Made by a program: the position numbers and the translations under genes. From NCBI RefSeq assembly GCF_013359735.1, contig NZ_JABFMX010000005.1, positions 124,001 to 188,000 of the forward strand: DNA of 64,000 nt, given 5' to 3'. This document shows, piece after piece, positions 53,677 to 63,002 of this stretch; positions within the stretch are counted from its first letter, which is position 1, and each line of letters opens with the position of its first letter. Source of the stretch: Arthrobacter sp. C9C5. GTDB lineage: Bacteria; Actinomycetota; Actinomycetes; Actinomycetales; Micrococcaceae. The notes below the pieces were generated by a model. It worked only from the letters and a program-made list of their open reading frames with translations. It had not been told where the DNA came from and searched no databases.

Positions 53677-53756
53677 CCGGAACCCTCCCCGGGGGTCACC
53701 CGGGCGGGACCACCGGGCCGGGGCGCCCGCGGCGGATAGCGTAGGCTTGAAAAACC

Positions 53757-54872
53757 ATGGCAAACATTGATTTTCCCGCAGAAATCCGCGCGTTGCGCGC
53801 CACCTACGCCTCGATCGAGAACGTTTCGAATGTCGATGCGCTGAAGGAAGACATCGCCGAACTGAGCGAGCGCGCCGGCGAGCCGAACCTTTGGGACGAC
53901 CCCGCGGCCGCGCAGGTCATCACCTCCAAGCTCTCGCACAAGCAGTCCGAACTGGAGCGGCTGAACAAGCTGGCCGCCCGGATCGACGACCTGGAAGTCC
54001 TCGTGGAACTGGGTCAGGATGAGGACGACGCCGCCTCGATGGGGGAGGCCGCCGCGGAACTCGAATCGATCCGCAAGGCCCTCAAGGACCTTGAGGTGGT
54101 CACGCTGCTCTCCGGCGAGTTCGACGAACGCGAAGCCGTGGTCACCATCCGCGCCGGTGCCGGCGGCGTGGACGCCGCGGACTTTGCCGAGATGCTGCTG
54201 CGGATGTACCTGCGCTGGGCCGAGCGCCACGGCTACCCGACCACCATTATGGACACCTCTTACGCCGAGGAAGCCGGGCTGAAGTCCGCCACCTTCGAGG
54301 TCAAGGCGCCCTACGCCTACGGCACGCTGAGCGTCGAGGCGGGCACCCACCGGCTGGTCCGGATCAGCCCCTTCGACAACCAGGGCCGGCGCCAGACGTC
54401 CTTTGCCGCCGTCGAAGTCATCCCGCTGATCGAGCAGACGGACTCCATCGACATCCCGGACAACGAGATCCGCGTCGACGTCTTCCGCTCCTCCGGCCCG
54501 GGCGGCCAGTCGGTCAACACCACGGACTCGGCCGTCCGCCTGACCCACATCCCCACCGGCACCGTGGTGTCCATGCAGAACGAGAAGTCACAGCTGCAGA
54601 ACCGCGCTGCTGCGCTGCGCGTGCTGCAGTCCCGCCTGCTGCTGCTCAAGAAGGAGCAGGAAGACGCCGAGAAGAAGGCGTTCGCCGGCGATGTGAAGGC
54701 CTCCTGGGGCGACCAGATGCGCTCCTACGTGCTCAACCCGTACCAGATGGTCAAGGACCTCCGCACCGAACACGAGGTGGGCAACACCTCGGCGGTGTTC
54801 GACGGCGAGATCGACGACTTCATCGACGCCGGCATCCGCTGGCGGACCGACAACCGCAACGCCGAGAACTAG
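53757..54872 (+). CDS. prfB: Peptide chain release factor 2
   Basis: The 371-residue factor has the stop-codon recognition SPF motif ([15 protein letters not shown]) and the catalytic GGQ (249-251, [17 protein letters not shown]). It reads UGA and UAA. The frame is continuous from the ATG, without the internal UGA and programmed +1 shift that controls prfB in many other bacteria, so autoregulation by frameshifting is absent here. It lies upstream of ftsE, a conserved order, with a hairpin in the 196-bp gap. Confidence 0.96.
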   Translation: MANIDFPAEIRALRATYASIENVSNVDALKEDIAELSERAGEPNLWDDPAAAQVITSKLSHKQSELERLNKLAARIDDLEVLVELGQDEDDAASMGEAAAELESIRKALKDLEVVTLLSGEFDEREAVVTIRAGAGGVDAADFAEMLLRMYLRWAERHGYPTTIMDTSYAEEAGLKSATFEVKAPYAYGTLSVEAGTHRLVRISPFDNQGRRQTSFAAVEVIPLIEQTDSIDIPDNEIRVDVFRSSGPGGQSVNTTDSAVRLTHIPTGTVVSMQNEKSQLQNRAAALRVLQSRLLLLKKEQEDAEKKAFAGDVKASWGDQMRSYVLNPYQMVKDLRTEHEVGNTSAVFDGEIDDFIDAGIRWRTDNRNAEN

Positions 54873-54873
54873 C

Positions 54874-54893
54874 AAGGGGCCCGGCGGCCCCTT
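54874..54893 (+). terminator. Hairpin after prfB
   Basis: AAGGGGCC and GGCCCCTT form an 8-bp stem around a 4-base loop (CGGC), immediately after the prfB stop. There is no long T-tract, which is usual for actinobacterial terminators. Confidence 0.6.
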
Positions 54894-55068
54894 CCATAAC
54901 CGGCCCGCCGGGTCCAAATCCCGCGACACGCCCCCGTGCTCCGGCCGCCGCGCTGTTACCCGTGCGTATAGTCGAGGGGCCGGTGCCCTACTTCCCCCAA
55001 AAGAAAGCCCGCGCCCCGGCAGCAGAACTGGTCTGAAAGATGCCCGGCTCCTGCAGGGTATTAGGGCC

Positions 55069-55863
55069 ATGATCCGTTTCGAAAATGTCACCAAGGTCTA
55101 CGACCAGAACGCGCGACCGGCGCTGGATTCGATCAACCTTGAGATCGACCGTGGCGAGTTCGCCTTCCTCGTGGGGGCCTCCGGCTCCGGCAAATCGACC
55201 TTCCTGCGCCTGGTGCTGAAAGAGGACCGCGCCTCCTCGGGGGCCGTCTACGTCGCCGGCCAGAACGTGGCGAAGATTTCCAGCTGGCGGGTGCCGCGGC
55301 TGCGCCGGGGGATCGGCGTCGTCTTCCAGGACTTCCGCCTGCTGCCGCAGAAAACCGTGTTCGCCAATGTCGCCTTCGCCATGCAGGTCATTGGCCGGAG
55401 CCGCAGCGTCATCCGCGAAACCGTACCCGAAGTCCTCAAGACCGTCGGCCTCGAAGGCAAGGAAAACCGGCTGCCGCACGAACTGTCCGGCGGTGAGCAG
55501 CAGCGCGTGGCGATCGCCCGCGCCGTCGTCAACCGTCCGGGCATCCTGCTGGCCGACGAGCCCACCGGTAACCTCGACCCGACGACCTCCATGGGCATCA
55601 TGGGCGTCCTCGACAAGATTAACCAGAACGGCACCACCGTGGTGATGGCCACCCACGACGACGACATCGTCAACGAGATGCGCAAACGCGTGGTGGAACT
55701 TCGCAACGGGGTCGTGATCCGTGATGAGGCCCGGGCCCTGTACACCTCGATGATCCCTGTGGTGGGGCAATCCCGCCGGCTGCGGGACGCGAGCGGCCGC
55801 GAGCCGTCCGACTTCGGCGCCGCCAACGGCGAGGCCCAGCACGCAGGGGAGGGCAAGCTGTGA
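55069..55863 (+). CDS. ftsE: Cell division ABC ATPase FtsE
   Basis: The 264-residue ATPase has Walker [10 protein letters not shown] (about 35-43), the [20 protein letters not shown] region after the Q loop, the signature [14 protein letters not shown] and Walker [13 protein letters not shown]. It pairs with FtsX to control division-site peptidoglycan hydrolases. The C-terminus carries a tail of about 40 residues (after [10 protein letters not shown]) longer than in Escherichia coli. Its stop overlaps ftsX. Confidence 0.95.
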   Translation: MIRFENVTKVYDQNARPALDSINLEIDRGEFAFLVGASGSGKSTFLRLVLKEDRASSGAVYVAGQNVAKISSWRVPRLRRGIGVVFQDFRLLPQKTVFANVAFAMQVIGRSRSVIRETVPEVLKTVGLEGKENRLPHELSGGEQQRVAIARAVVNRPGILLADEPTGNLDPTTSMGIMGVLDKINQNGTTVVMATHDDDIVNEMRKRVVELRNGVVIRDEARALYTSMIPVVGQSRRLRDASGREPSDFGAANGEAQHAGEGKL

Positions 55864-56774
55864 GGCTCGCCTTTGTCCTCGCCGAGATCGGCAGCGGCCT
55901 GCGCCGGAATCTGTCCATGGTGGTCTCCGTCATCCTGGTGACCTTCGTGTCCCTGACCTTCGTGGGTGCCGCCGGCATGCTGCAGCTGCAGATCAACCAG
56001 ATGAAGGGCTACTGGTACGACAAGGTCCAGGTCGCCGTCTTCCTCTGCAGCGACGGTTCGACGGCGCCAGGCTGCGCCTCCGGCCCGGCGACGCCGGAGC
56101 AGCAGGCCAACCTGCGCAAGCTGCTGCAGTCCCCGGCCGTGGCCCAGTACGTCAACGATTTCCAGTTCGAATCGAAGGACGAGGCCTACAAGCACTTCAA
56201 GGAGCAGTTCTCCAACTCGCCGATCGTTGACTCGGTCACCCCGGACCAACTGCCGGCCTCCTTCCGGATCAACCTGAAGGATCCGGAAAAGTATGAGGTC
56301 ATCAGCGAGAACTTCTCCTCGCAGGCCGGCGTGGAGTCCGTCATCGACCAGCGGCAGCTGCTGGAACGGCTCTTCTCCGCGATGAACGCCGCCTCCCTGG
56401 TGGCGGTCAGCGTGGCCGGTGTGATGATTGTCTGCGCCATCCTGCTGATTGCCACCACCATCCGGCTCTCCGCCTTCAGCCGCCGCCGGGAAACCGGGAT
56501 CATGCGCCTCGTGGGCGCGTCAAAGATGGTGATCCAGCTGCCCTTCATCCTGGAGGGCGTGATCGCGGCCGTGATTGGCGCGGCCCTCGCCTCCGGCACG
56601 CTGTGGGCCGTCGCCCACTTCTTCCTGGGCGGGGTCCTGTCCAAGCAGTACCCGGACACGGCCTTTATTTCCCCGGCCCAGACGCTGCTCCTGGCGCCAG
56701 CACTGATCGGCCTAGGTGTGCTGCTGGCCGGCACCTCATCTCTCCTGACCCTCCGTCGCTACCTGAGGGTCTAG
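55860..56774 (+). CDS. ftsX: Cell division permease-like protein FtsX
   Basis: The 304-residue protein starts at a GTG overlapping ftsE. It has the four-helix FtsX pattern: one helix near 20-45, an extracellular domain (about 50-175) including [12 protein letters not shown], then three helices at about 180-300 ([31 protein letters not shown]). FtsX transmits FtsE ATPase movement to a hydrolase outside the cell, here probably the M23 protein that follows after 25 bp. Confidence 0.95.
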   Translation: MRLAFVLAEIGSGLRRNLSMVVSVILVTFVSLTFVGAAGMLQLQINQMKGYWYDKVQVAVFLCSDGSTAPGCASGPATPEQQANLRKLLQSPAVAQYVNDFQFESKDEAYKHFKEQFSNSPIVDSVTPDQLPASFRINLKDPEKYEVISENFSSQAGVESVIDQRQLLERLFSAMNAASLVAVSVAGVMIVCAILLIATTIRLSAFSRRRETGIMRLVGASKMVIQLPFILEGVIAAVIGAALASGTLWAVAHFFLGGVLSKQYPDTAFISPAQTLLLAPALIGLGVLLAGTSSLLTLRRYLRV

Positions 56775-56799
56775 CTTTGCGCAACGAAGAGGAATGCTC

Positions 56800-58206
56800 A
56801 TGAAACCGATGGTCCGACGCACCGATCCGGCCCGCCGTACCCTCCGCCGCGGCCGCCTGATCAGCGCCGCCGTGGTGCTCGTCCTCGCGGCCAACCTGGG
56901 CGCTTCGACGCCGGTGGCGTTCGCCGACACCCTTGAGGACCAGCAGGCTGCCCTCAGGGCTGAGGCCGAGCGGGTCCAGCATTCGTTGGAGTTCGTGGAC
57001 GCACGCATCGCCAAGGCGGCAGGCGACCTGGTGCTCTACCAGGGCCAGCTGCCCGGCGCCCAGCAGGCGTTGCTTGACGCCCAGGGCCGTGTGGCCGGTG
57101 CCGTCAAGGAGGTTGAAGCCCTCGCTGCCCGCGTGGACCTGGCCCAGCAGAACAAGGCCAAAATCACCCAGCAGCTGGCGAATGACCAGAAGAAGATCAC
57201 CGACACCCGCAAGCTGATCGGGCAGATTGCCACCCAGGCTTACAAGTCCGGCGGCGTGCCCTCCAACCTCTCGCTCTTCTTCGGCTCGAACAACGGCAGC
57301 CTGACCGACACCATCGACCTGGCGGACCAGGCGCTGCGCAGCCAGAACTCCGCGATGGACAAGTTGACCCAGCAGAACGCCACGAACGTCAACTCCCAGG
57401 CGCGCCTGCAGGCGGTGGAGGCCGAAATCGCGGACCTCAAGGCCAAGGCTGACGCCGCGTTGGTCCGGGAGCAGGCAGCCCGCGACGAGGCGGCGGCCAA
57501 AAAGGCCACGGTGGACAAGCTGATCGCCGACACCACCCGGCTCAACAGCCAGCTGCAGGCAGCCAAGCCCGCCATCCAAGGCCAGCTCGCGCAGGTCAAA
57601 GCCCGGCAGGACGCCGTCGCAGCCGAAATCGTCGAACGCGACCGGAAGCTGCGCGAGGCCTGGGAAGCTGAGCAGCGCCGGATCGCGGCGGCCCGCGCCG
57701 CTGCGGCCGCCGCGGCGGCCCGGGCCCAGGGCCAGGTTGCGCCCCGGCCGGCGCCTTACGTCCCGGCCCCGCCGGGCCCGGTGTCTGCCTTCGGCCTGCG
57801 CAGCCCGTTCAACGGCGTCCCGATCACCTCGGGCTTCGGCTGGCGTGCGACGCCGCCGGGCACCATCGATTTCTACGGCCAGGGCGGCTACATGCACACC
57901 GGCATCGACTTCGGCGCCGCTTGCGGCACCCCGGTCTACGCCCCGGCGGCCGGCACGGTCTTCTCGGCGGGGTGGGGGAACGACGGCGGCGGCAACCACG
58001 TAAAGATCTCGCACGGCGTTGTGCAGGGCAACTCGCTGACCACGATCTTCTACCACAACACCTCCGTGGTGGTCTCTGCCGGCCAGCAGGTCAGCCAGGG
58101 GCAGCTGATCGCCTACTCCGGGACCACCGGCAACTCCACCGGCTGCCACTCGCACTTCGAGACCTGGGTCAACGGCCAGGCAGTCGACCCGATGGGCCTG
58201 CTCTAA
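56800..58206 (+). CDS. Coiled-coil M23 peptidase, FtsEX-associated
   Basis: The 468-residue protein starts at an ATG with AGAGGA six bases ahead (an earlier ATG two codons upstream abuts the site). A signal peptide (about 1-45) precedes a long coiled coil (about 45-290). A Pro/Ala linker leads to an M23/LytM domain (about 355-460) with zinc ligands in HTGIDF (H366, D370) and HSHFE (H450, H452). It resembles EnvC/PcsB and the mycobacterial RipC-type FtsEX effectors but carries an apparently intact active site. It directly follows ftsX, so activation by FtsEX is a strong inference. Confidence 0.88.
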   Translation: MKPMVRRTDPARRTLRRGRLISAAVVLVLAANLGASTPVAFADTLEDQQAALRAEAERVQHSLEFVDARIAKAAGDLVLYQGQLPGAQQALLDAQGRVAGAVKEVEALAARVDLAQQNKAKITQQLANDQKKITDTRKLIGQIATQAYKSGGVPSNLSLFFGSNNGSLTDTIDLADQALRSQNSAMDKLTQQNATNVNSQARLQAVEAEIADLKAKADAALVREQAARDEAAAKKATVDKLIADTTRLNSQLQAAKPAIQGQLAQVKARQDAVAAEIVERDRKLREAWEAEQRRIAAARAAAAAAAARAQGQVAPRPAPYVPAPPGPVSAFGLRSPFNGVPITSGFGWRATPPGTIDFYGQGGYMHTGIDFGAACGTPVYAPAAGTVFSAGWGNDGGGNHVKISHGVVQGNSLTTIFYHNTSVVVSAGQQVSQGQLIAYSGTTGNSTGCHSHFETWVNGQAVDPMGLL

Positions 58207-58245
58207 ACTGGAACTGACCCGATCTATCGACTAAGGAGTATTACC

Positions 58246-58716
58246 GTGCCTAAAGAAAGTGGCCGGAAGGTAGTGGCCACCAACCGCAAGGCCCGGCACG
58301 ACTACCACATCATGGATACCTATGAGGCGGGCATCGCACTCATGGGCACTGAAGTGAAGTCCCTCCGCGAGGGCCATGCTTCCATGGTTGACGGCTTCTG
58401 CACCTTCTACAACGACGAGTTGTGGATGGAGGGCATCCACATCCCCGAGTACCACCAGGGGAGCTGGACCAATCACGCCGCGCGCCGGCGTCGCAAGCTG
58501 CTGCTGCACCGCGAGGAGCTGACCAAGATCTCGCACAAGATCCGCGAATCGGGCTTCACGATCGTGCCGCTGCAGCTGTACTTCGTGGACGGCCGCGCGA
58601 AGGTGGAGATCGGCGTCGCACGCGGCAAGAAGGAATACGACAAGCGCCAGACGCTGCGCGAGCAGCAGGACAAGCGCGAGGCCCTGCGCGTGATGCGCGA
58701 GCGGAACCGGCGCTAG
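58246..58716 (+). CDS. smpB: SsrA-binding protein SmpB
   Basis: The 156-residue protein starts at a GTG with AAGGAG upstream (58233-58238). It has the OB-fold pattern with VATNRKARHDYHIMDTYEAG, LMGTEVKSLREGHAS, and the C-terminal basic tail (QRK/KKEYDKRQTLREQQDKREAL) that enters the ribosome. It binds tmRNA for trans-translation of stalled ribosomes. The ssrA gene follows 131 bp downstream. Confidence 0.97.
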   Translation: MPKESGRKVVATNRKARHDYHIMDTYEAGIALMGTEVKSLREGHASMVDGFCTFYNDELWMEGIHIPEYHQGSWTNHAARRRRKLLLHREELTKISHKIRESGFTIVPLQLYFVDGRAKVEIGVARGKKEYDKRQTLREQQDKREALRVMRERNRR

Positions 58717-58847
58717 GCAGGGGTGCACCGGAACCCGCGGGAATGAATCCTGTGGGCCTTGCGTTATGATTGGTAGTCCGGGAAGGATCCGGCCGAACCC
58801 GCGAAAGCGGATCGGCGGGGAACCTGATCGGTTTGATAAAAAAATAC

Positions 58848-59215
58848 GGGGATGATCGGTTTCGACGATGTTAGTCGCGACAGGTGAAGCGGGCCGAGGA
58901 TGCAGAATTATCTCGTAAACGCTGTCTGCAAACCAATAAGTGCCGAATCAAAACGCACTGACTTCGCTCTCGCTGCCTAAGCAGTAAGACAGTCCGTCAG
59001 CCCGAGGTTGCTATTGCCCCGGATCCTGGCGTCATTTAGATAGCCACTGCTGTTTACCTCCGTCATCGGGGTGAACGGGACTCTTTGATGACTGGGCCCG
59101 GATCAGCCACCTGTTTGCAGGATGGCTGGGGCCGAGAAAATCCGACGCAAACTGCGCCCGGAGAAGCCCTGACAACACGACATCGGACGGGGGTTCAATT
59201 CCCCCCATCTCCACA
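58848..59215 (+). ncRNA. ssrA: Transfer-messenger RNA (tmRNA)
   Basis: The molecule starts GGGGATGATCGGTTTCGAC and its first seven bases pair with CATCTCC near the 3' end (59206-59212), and GGTTCAATTCC is the T loop. The reading frame resumes at GCC (58942), giving a tag AESKRTDFALAA ended by TAA at 58978-58980, the usual ALAA ending. A pyrimidine-rich middle holds the pseudoknot domain. The encoded 3' end is CCACA, so a terminal CCA is probably completed after transcription. It lies just after smpB, the common actinobacterial order. Confidence 0.95.
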
Positions 59216-59250
59216 TAGGGAGCGCCGGCAACGGAGCTCCACCCCGTAGC

Positions 59251-59285
59251 AAAAGGCCGGAAGCATCAGCTTCCGGCCTTTTTGT
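59251..59285 (+). terminator. Rho-independent terminator after ssrA
   Basis: A perfect stem (AAAAGGCCGGAAGC, loop ATCA, GCTTCCGGCCTTTT) is followed by further T residues (TTTTTGTTG). It is the clearest intrinsic terminator in the window. Confidence 0.9.
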
Positions 59286-59316
59286 TGTGCTGGACTTGGT
59301 TGTGCTGGACGGCGGA

Positions 59317-59451
59317 TTAGCGCTTCTTGATGTGCGCCACTGGATCGGTGTGCTCGTCCACGATGTGCTTGGCCTTCTTCTCGGCCCGTTTTTCCTTGAT
59401 GGTTTTGACCGGCTTCTTGGTGAGGTGCCGGTGCGGCGACTTGTCAGGCAT
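59317..59451 (-). CDS. Very small basic protein
   Basis: A 44-codon frame from an ATG at 59451 has AGGGAG seven bases upstream. The product (MPDKSPHRHLTKKPVKTIKE... to IKKR) is highly basic, with about a dozen lysines and several histidines, and no hydrophobic segment. It converges on the tmRNA terminator. I know no function; the strong ribosome site and length suggest a real gene, possibly nucleic-acid binding. Confidence 0.62.
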   Translation of the reverse strand: MPDKSPHRHLTKKPVKTIKEKRAEKKAKHIVDEHTDPVAHIKKR

Positions 59452-59501
59452 TTGCGCGCTCCCTAAAGGTGGGGGCCCGGGATGAGCCCGTGCTTTTAAG
59501 G

Positions 59502-59873
59502 TTACGCCTCGGGTACCGCGACGTCCACGATGCCGATGAAGCGGCTGCCGACGCCCTCGTATTCGCTGCGGACCAGCCCGGCCTCGAGGGCGGGCAGTTC
59601 GTGCGGGGCGTGGTGGGCGCAGCAGACGAGGCTGAACTCCGGCCACCACTTCTTGGGCCGGGCGGTTTCGGAGAACCCGCACACGGCGCAGGTCAGCTGG
59701 ACCCAGACCGGGCGTTTGCCTGTCCGGTTGGCCCTCGACTGGAGGAGCCAGGCCGGCGGGCTGTCCAGCAGCGCGCCGAGTTCGGCGTCGGACAGGCGGG
59801 ACGGAATGCCGTGACGGTGCGCCATTTCCAGCGGAATATCAAGGATCTGGGCAGCTTCACGTCTCGTAACCAT
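59502..59873 (-). CDS. Hypothetical protein with zinc-ribbon-like cysteines
   Basis: The 123-residue protein begins MVTRREAAQILDIPLEMAH and has C62 and C65 (LTCAVCGF) and a second cluster C84, C85, H87, H88 and H91 (VCCAHHAPH), a plausible zinc site. The first 35 residues look like a helix-turn-helix-like head. No enzyme motif is seen. It lies 50 bp upstream of the small basic gene on the same strand, so the two may be co-transcribed. Family unknown to me. Confidence 0.68.
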   Translation of the reverse strand: MVTRREAAQILDIPLEMAHRHGIPSRLSDAELGALLDSPPAWLLQSRANRTGKRPVWVQLTCAVCGFSETARPKKWWPEFSLVCCAHHAPHELPALEAGLVRSEYEGVGSRFIGIVDVAVPEA

Positions 59874-59901
59874 CCTTCAACTTTACGGGATCCGGGCACG
59901 C

Positions 59902-59934
59902 CGGCAGTCACCCGGCAGTCACCCGGCAGTGGCC
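59902..59934. repeat. Three 11-base tandem repeats
   Basis: CGGCAGTCACC is repeated at 59902 and 59913, with a third, changed copy at 59924 (CGGCAGTGGCC). They lie in the gap between the zinc-ribbon gene and the MFS gene; no function is evident. Confidence 0.6.
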
Positions 59935-60063
59935 CCGGAAGTCGCCGGGCGGTGGCCCAGGAGGCGGGGGAGAGGCGCCCCCTCTGAGCCGCAGGCCGCC
60001 GGTGCTAGGCTCATCCCAAACCCGGTACCCGCCGTCCGGCAGGCAGTGAGGAAGGCAGCAGCC

Positions 60064-61467
60064 ATGTCCGGCACCCCCGCCGCAGCCCTGTCCAGCCTTG
60101 AGAGGCGCGTGCTGTACGTGGCGATCGTCGCGTCCTTCATCGCCTTCCTGGACGGCTCGGTGGTCAACCTTGCCCTCCCGGCGATCAGCCGTGAACTCGG
60201 CGGCGGCCTGTTGGTCCAGCAATGGGTGGTGGATGCCTACCTGCTCACGCTGGGGGCGCTGATCCTGGTCGCCGGCTCCCTCTCGGACCAGTTCGGCCGG
60301 GTCCGGGTGCTGCAATGGGGCCTCGCCGGCTTCACCGCCACCTCCGTGCTTTGCGGCCTCGCGTGGAGCGGGGAGTCGCTGATTGTGGCCCGCGGCCTGC
60401 AGGGCGTCGCCGGAGCACTGCTGGTGCCCAGCTCGCTGGCCCTGATCGTGACGGTGTTCAGCGGCCCGGCCCAGTCCGCCGCGATCGGCAAGTGGTCCGC
60501 GTGGACCTCCGGGGCCATCGTGGCGGCCCCGGTGCTTGGCGGCATCTCCGTGGATGTGTTCACCTGGCGGGTCATTTTCTTCCTCAACATCGTCCCGGCG
60601 GTTGCCGTGTGGCCGGCCCTGCGCAGGCTGCGCGAACTGGACCTGGGGCGCGCGCCCGGCAGCACGATTGACGTCACGGGCACCTTTCTGGCGATCATCG
60701 GCCTGGGCGGCGTCGTGTACGCCTTTATCGAACGCGGGAGCCTCGGCTGGGGCGCCCCGCAGGTCTGGCTGCCGCTGGCCGTCGGCATTGCCGGGCTGGC
60801 CGGGTTCCTGCTCCACGAGCGGCGGACCCCGGCGCCGATGATGCCGCTGCGGCTTTTCGCCATCCGCAACTTCGGCTGGGGCAACATCGCCACCACGGTG
60901 ATCTACGGGGCGTTAAACCTCGGCTTCTTCGTCCTGGGGCTTTTCCTGCAGCAGGTCGCCGGCCTGGGGGCCACCGCAGCCGGCGTCGCCCTGCTGCCCT
61001 CCACCCTGATCCTGCTCCTGCTCTCCGCCAAGATCGGGGCGCTCTCCGGCCGCTTCGGTCCGCGCTGGTTCATGACGGCCGGGCCGCTGCTGTGCGCAGC
61101 GGGCTTCCTGATGATGCTGGGCATCGGCCTGCCGCTGGATTACTTCGGACAGGTCTTTCCCGGGCTGGTGGTCTTCGGACTCGGCTTGGCCGTGACCGTG
61201 GCGCCGCTGACCTCCGCGATCCTGGGAGCCGTAGATCCTGAAGAAGCAGGGATCGGCTCGGCCGTGAACAACGCCGTCGCCCGCATCGCAGGCCTGGTGA
61301 CCATCGCCTTTGCCGGGCTCATCACCGGACCGGTGATCACGACGTCGGGCCTGCACGGCACGGCGGCGGTCACTGCCGCGCTCTTCATCGCGGGCGCTGC
61401 GGCGTCCGCCGTCGGGATCAGGAACCCGCCGCGTGAGGCCGCGGAAAGTGGGGAAGCGGACGCCTAG
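60064..61467 (+). CDS. MFS exporter, DHA2-like (14 helices)
   Basis: The 467-residue protein begins MSGTPAAALSSLERRVLYVA, with AGGAAGG ahead of the ATG. The motif DGSVVNLALPAISREL in the first loop and SDQFGRVRVLQWGL (motif A-like) are typical of drug:proton antiporters of the DHA2 group, and about 14 hydrophobic segments can be counted. It probably exports drugs or metabolites with proton exchange; the substrate is unknown. Its end overlaps the convergent crcB gene by four bases. Confidence 0.88.
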   Translation: MSGTPAAALSSLERRVLYVAIVASFIAFLDGSVVNLALPAISRELGGGLLVQQWVVDAYLLTLGALILVAGSLSDQFGRVRVLQWGLAGFTATSVLCGLAWSGESLIVARGLQGVAGALLVPSSLALIVTVFSGPAQSAAIGKWSAWTSGAIVAAPVLGGISVDVFTWRVIFFLNIVPAVAVWPALRRLRELDLGRAPGSTIDVTGTFLAIIGLGGVVYAFIERGSLGWGAPQVWLPLAVGIAGLAGFLLHERRTPAPMMPLRLFAIRNFGWGNIATTVIYGALNLGFFVLGLFLQQVAGLGATAAGVALLPSTLILLLLSAKIGALSGRFGPRWFMTAGPLLCAAGFLMMLGIGLPLDYFGQVFPGLVVFGLGLAVTVAPLTSAILGAVDPEEAGIGSAVNNAVARIAGLVTIAFAGLITGPVITTSGLHGTAAVTAALFIAGAAASAVGIRNPPREAAESGEADA

Positions 61468-61835
61468 CCGGCCAGTGCGACGCCGGCGGCGGCCGCTGCC
61501 AGTCCCGCTGCCAGGTTGGTGGCCACGTTGAGAGCGGCGGCCCGGTAGCGCGCTTCGCTGACCAGCCGGATGGTGGCCGTGGTCCAGGAACTGAAGGTGG
61601 TCAGGCCGCCGGCCAGGCCGCTGGCGACCGCCGTCTGCCACTCGGGGCCGAGCCCAAGGTGCGGCGTCACCCCGAGGGACAGCCCGATGATGAAGGATCC
61701 GGCCACGTTGACGGCCAGGGTGGCCCAGGGCCAGTGCGGGTGGGGTCCCGGCCGGTGGGCGAACCAGGAGTCGACGGCGAACCTGGCCAGGGCGCCGGCC
61801 ACTCCGAAGACCCCCACCAGCAACGCGGCGGTCAC
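61464..61835 (-). CDS. crcB: Fluoride channel subunit CrcB (second copy)
   Basis: The 123-residue protein starts at a GTG (61835) overlapping the stop of the upstream crcB gene. It has four hydrophobic segments and GLAGGLTTFSSWTTATI, the Fluc signature. In several Gram-positive bacteria two CrcB proteins encoded side by side form the fluoride channel as a heterodimer; the coupled arrangement here fits that. Confidence 0.9.
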   Translation of the reverse strand: MTAALLVGVFGVAGALARFAVDSWFAHRPGPHPHWPWATLAVNVAGSFIIGLSLGVTPHLGLGPEWQTAVASGLAGGLTTFSSWTTATIRLVSEARYRAAALNVATNLAAGLAAAAAGVALAG

Positions 61836-62281
61836 TGGGCCCTGCCGCTCAGATCGGCCAGCGCTTTGCCCGATTTCCAGCCGGCCGCCGCCGCGCCGAG
61901 CCCCAGGACCAGCGACAAGCCAAGGTAGGCGAGCCACACGGCGTGGAAGCCGCCGCGAATCTGCTGGTCGACGGCGAGGGCCAGCGCCGAAAAGGTGGTG
62001 AAGGAACCGAGCAGCCCCGGGCCGAGGCCCGCCCGGAGCCAGAAAGCGGTCCGCGGCCGGGCAATCCAGATGGTGGTCAGGGCGGCCAGGACGAAGCTCC
62101 CTAGGACGTTGATCGCCAGCGTGGTCCACGGCACGGCGCCTGCCGCCTCGGGGAAGACCAGCCCCGCGCCGTAGCGCAGCTCGGTTCCGATCAGGCCGCC
62201 GACGGCGACTGCCGCCCACGCCCGCCAGCCGGGAACCGCCGCGACCGCTGCCGGGCGGCGCTCCGCATCCAGCGCTTCCAA
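61832..62281 (-). CDS. crcB: Fluoride channel subunit CrcB (first copy)
   Basis: The 149-residue protein has a cytoplasmic head, four hydrophobic segments and LGSFTTFSALALAVD with the expected polar track near the middle. Sequence GTELRYGAGL and INVLGSFVLA are also typical. Its stop overlaps the second crcB. It is one base downstream of the DtxR-family gene, so it probably shares that transcript. Confidence 0.9.
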   Translation of the reverse strand: MEALDAERRPAAVAAVPGWRAWAAVAVGGLIGTELRYGAGLVFPEAAGAVPWTTLAINVLGSFVLAALTTIWIARPRTAFWLRAGLGPGLLGSFTTFSALALAVDQQIRGGFHAVWLAYLGLSLVLGLGAAAAGWKSGKALADLSGRAQ

Positions 62282-62995
62282 TCAGCGCCCCTCGACGCTG
62301 CAGCCGGAATGGGCCGCGTCGCTGTGCACCCAGAGCGCGGAGGCCACCTCGTCGGCGAGGTCGATTTCGCGCAGCTCGCCGCGGGCGCCGATGCGGACCA
62401 CGAGCGGGCCGCCGAACGGCTTCCGGCCCAGGACCTCGACGTCGGAGTCCAGGTCGATCTGCTCGGCGGCGAGGTAGCGCAGCAGCTCGGGGTTTTCGTC
62501 GCTGATCCGGGTGATCCGGCCGGTGTGGCCGTCGTCGAGCTCGCTCATCCGGTAGGCCGGCGGCATCAGCACCGAGCCGTCCGCGGCCGGAATAGGGTCG
62601 CCGTGCGGATCGCGGACCGGGTTGCCCAGCTTGGCGGACATCCGCTCGATGAAGGTGTCCGAGACGGCGTGTTCAAGCAGCTCGGCCTCGTCGTGGACCT
62701 CGTCCCAGCGGTAGCCGAGCTCCTGGACCAGGAAGGTCTCAATCAGCCGGTGCCGCCGGACCATGGAGAGGGCCAGCCGCACGCCGTCCTCGGTCAGGGT
62801 GACGGCACTGTACGGCTTGTGGTCCACCAGGCCCTGGTCCTTGAGCTTGCGGACCATTTCGGAGACCGAGGAGTTCGCGACGCCCAGGCGCTGAGCCAGC
62901 TGCGTGGAGGTGATGGGCTTGTCCTGCCACTCCGTGAAGGAGTAGATGACCTTGACGTAGTCCTCAATTGAGGAGGAGGGCGGACTGGTCTTCAC
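62282..62995 (-). CDS. mntR: DtxR-family metal regulator, MntR-like
   Basis: The 237-residue repressor has an N-terminal winged helix-turn-helix (about 10-75, TSTQLAQRLGVANSSVSEMV), the dimerisation and metal domain (H82, E86, H101, E105, E108, H109) and a C-terminal SH3-like part. Iron-type DtxR/IdeR proteins have methionine and cysteine at two primary ligand positions; here these are D12 and E105, as in manganese-type MntR. The start is the GTG at 62995, with TAGGCT eight bases ahead, rather than 63022. It should repress mntH when manganese is plentiful. Confidence 0.85.
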   Translation of the reverse strand: MKTSPPSSSIEDYVKVIYSFTEWQDKPITSTQLAQRLGVANSSVSEMVRKLKDQGLVDHKPYSAVTLTEDGVRLALSMVRRHRLIETFLVQELGYRWDEVHDEAELLEHAVSDTFIERMSAKLGNPVRDPHGDPIPAADGSVLMPPAYRMSELDDGHTGRITRISDENPELLRYLAAEQIDLDSDVEVLGRKPFGGPLVVRIGARGELREIDLADEVASALWVHSDAAHSGCSVEGR

Positions 62996-63002
62996 AGCCC
63001 CA

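Noticed and set aside
53757..53860. Programmed frameshift in prfB
   Set aside because: There is no in-frame UGA or Shine-Dalgarno-like slippery site near codon 25; the frame is continuous.
59032..59214. A 60-codon minus-strand frame inside the tmRNA
   Set aside because: It is the well-known false frame antisense to tmRNA (starting MEMGGIEPPS) and overlaps clear structural RNA.
61464..62281. Fluoride riboswitch ahead of the crcB genes
   Set aside because: The first crcB gene begins at the end of the mntR-like gene with no leader, so there is no space for a riboswitch.
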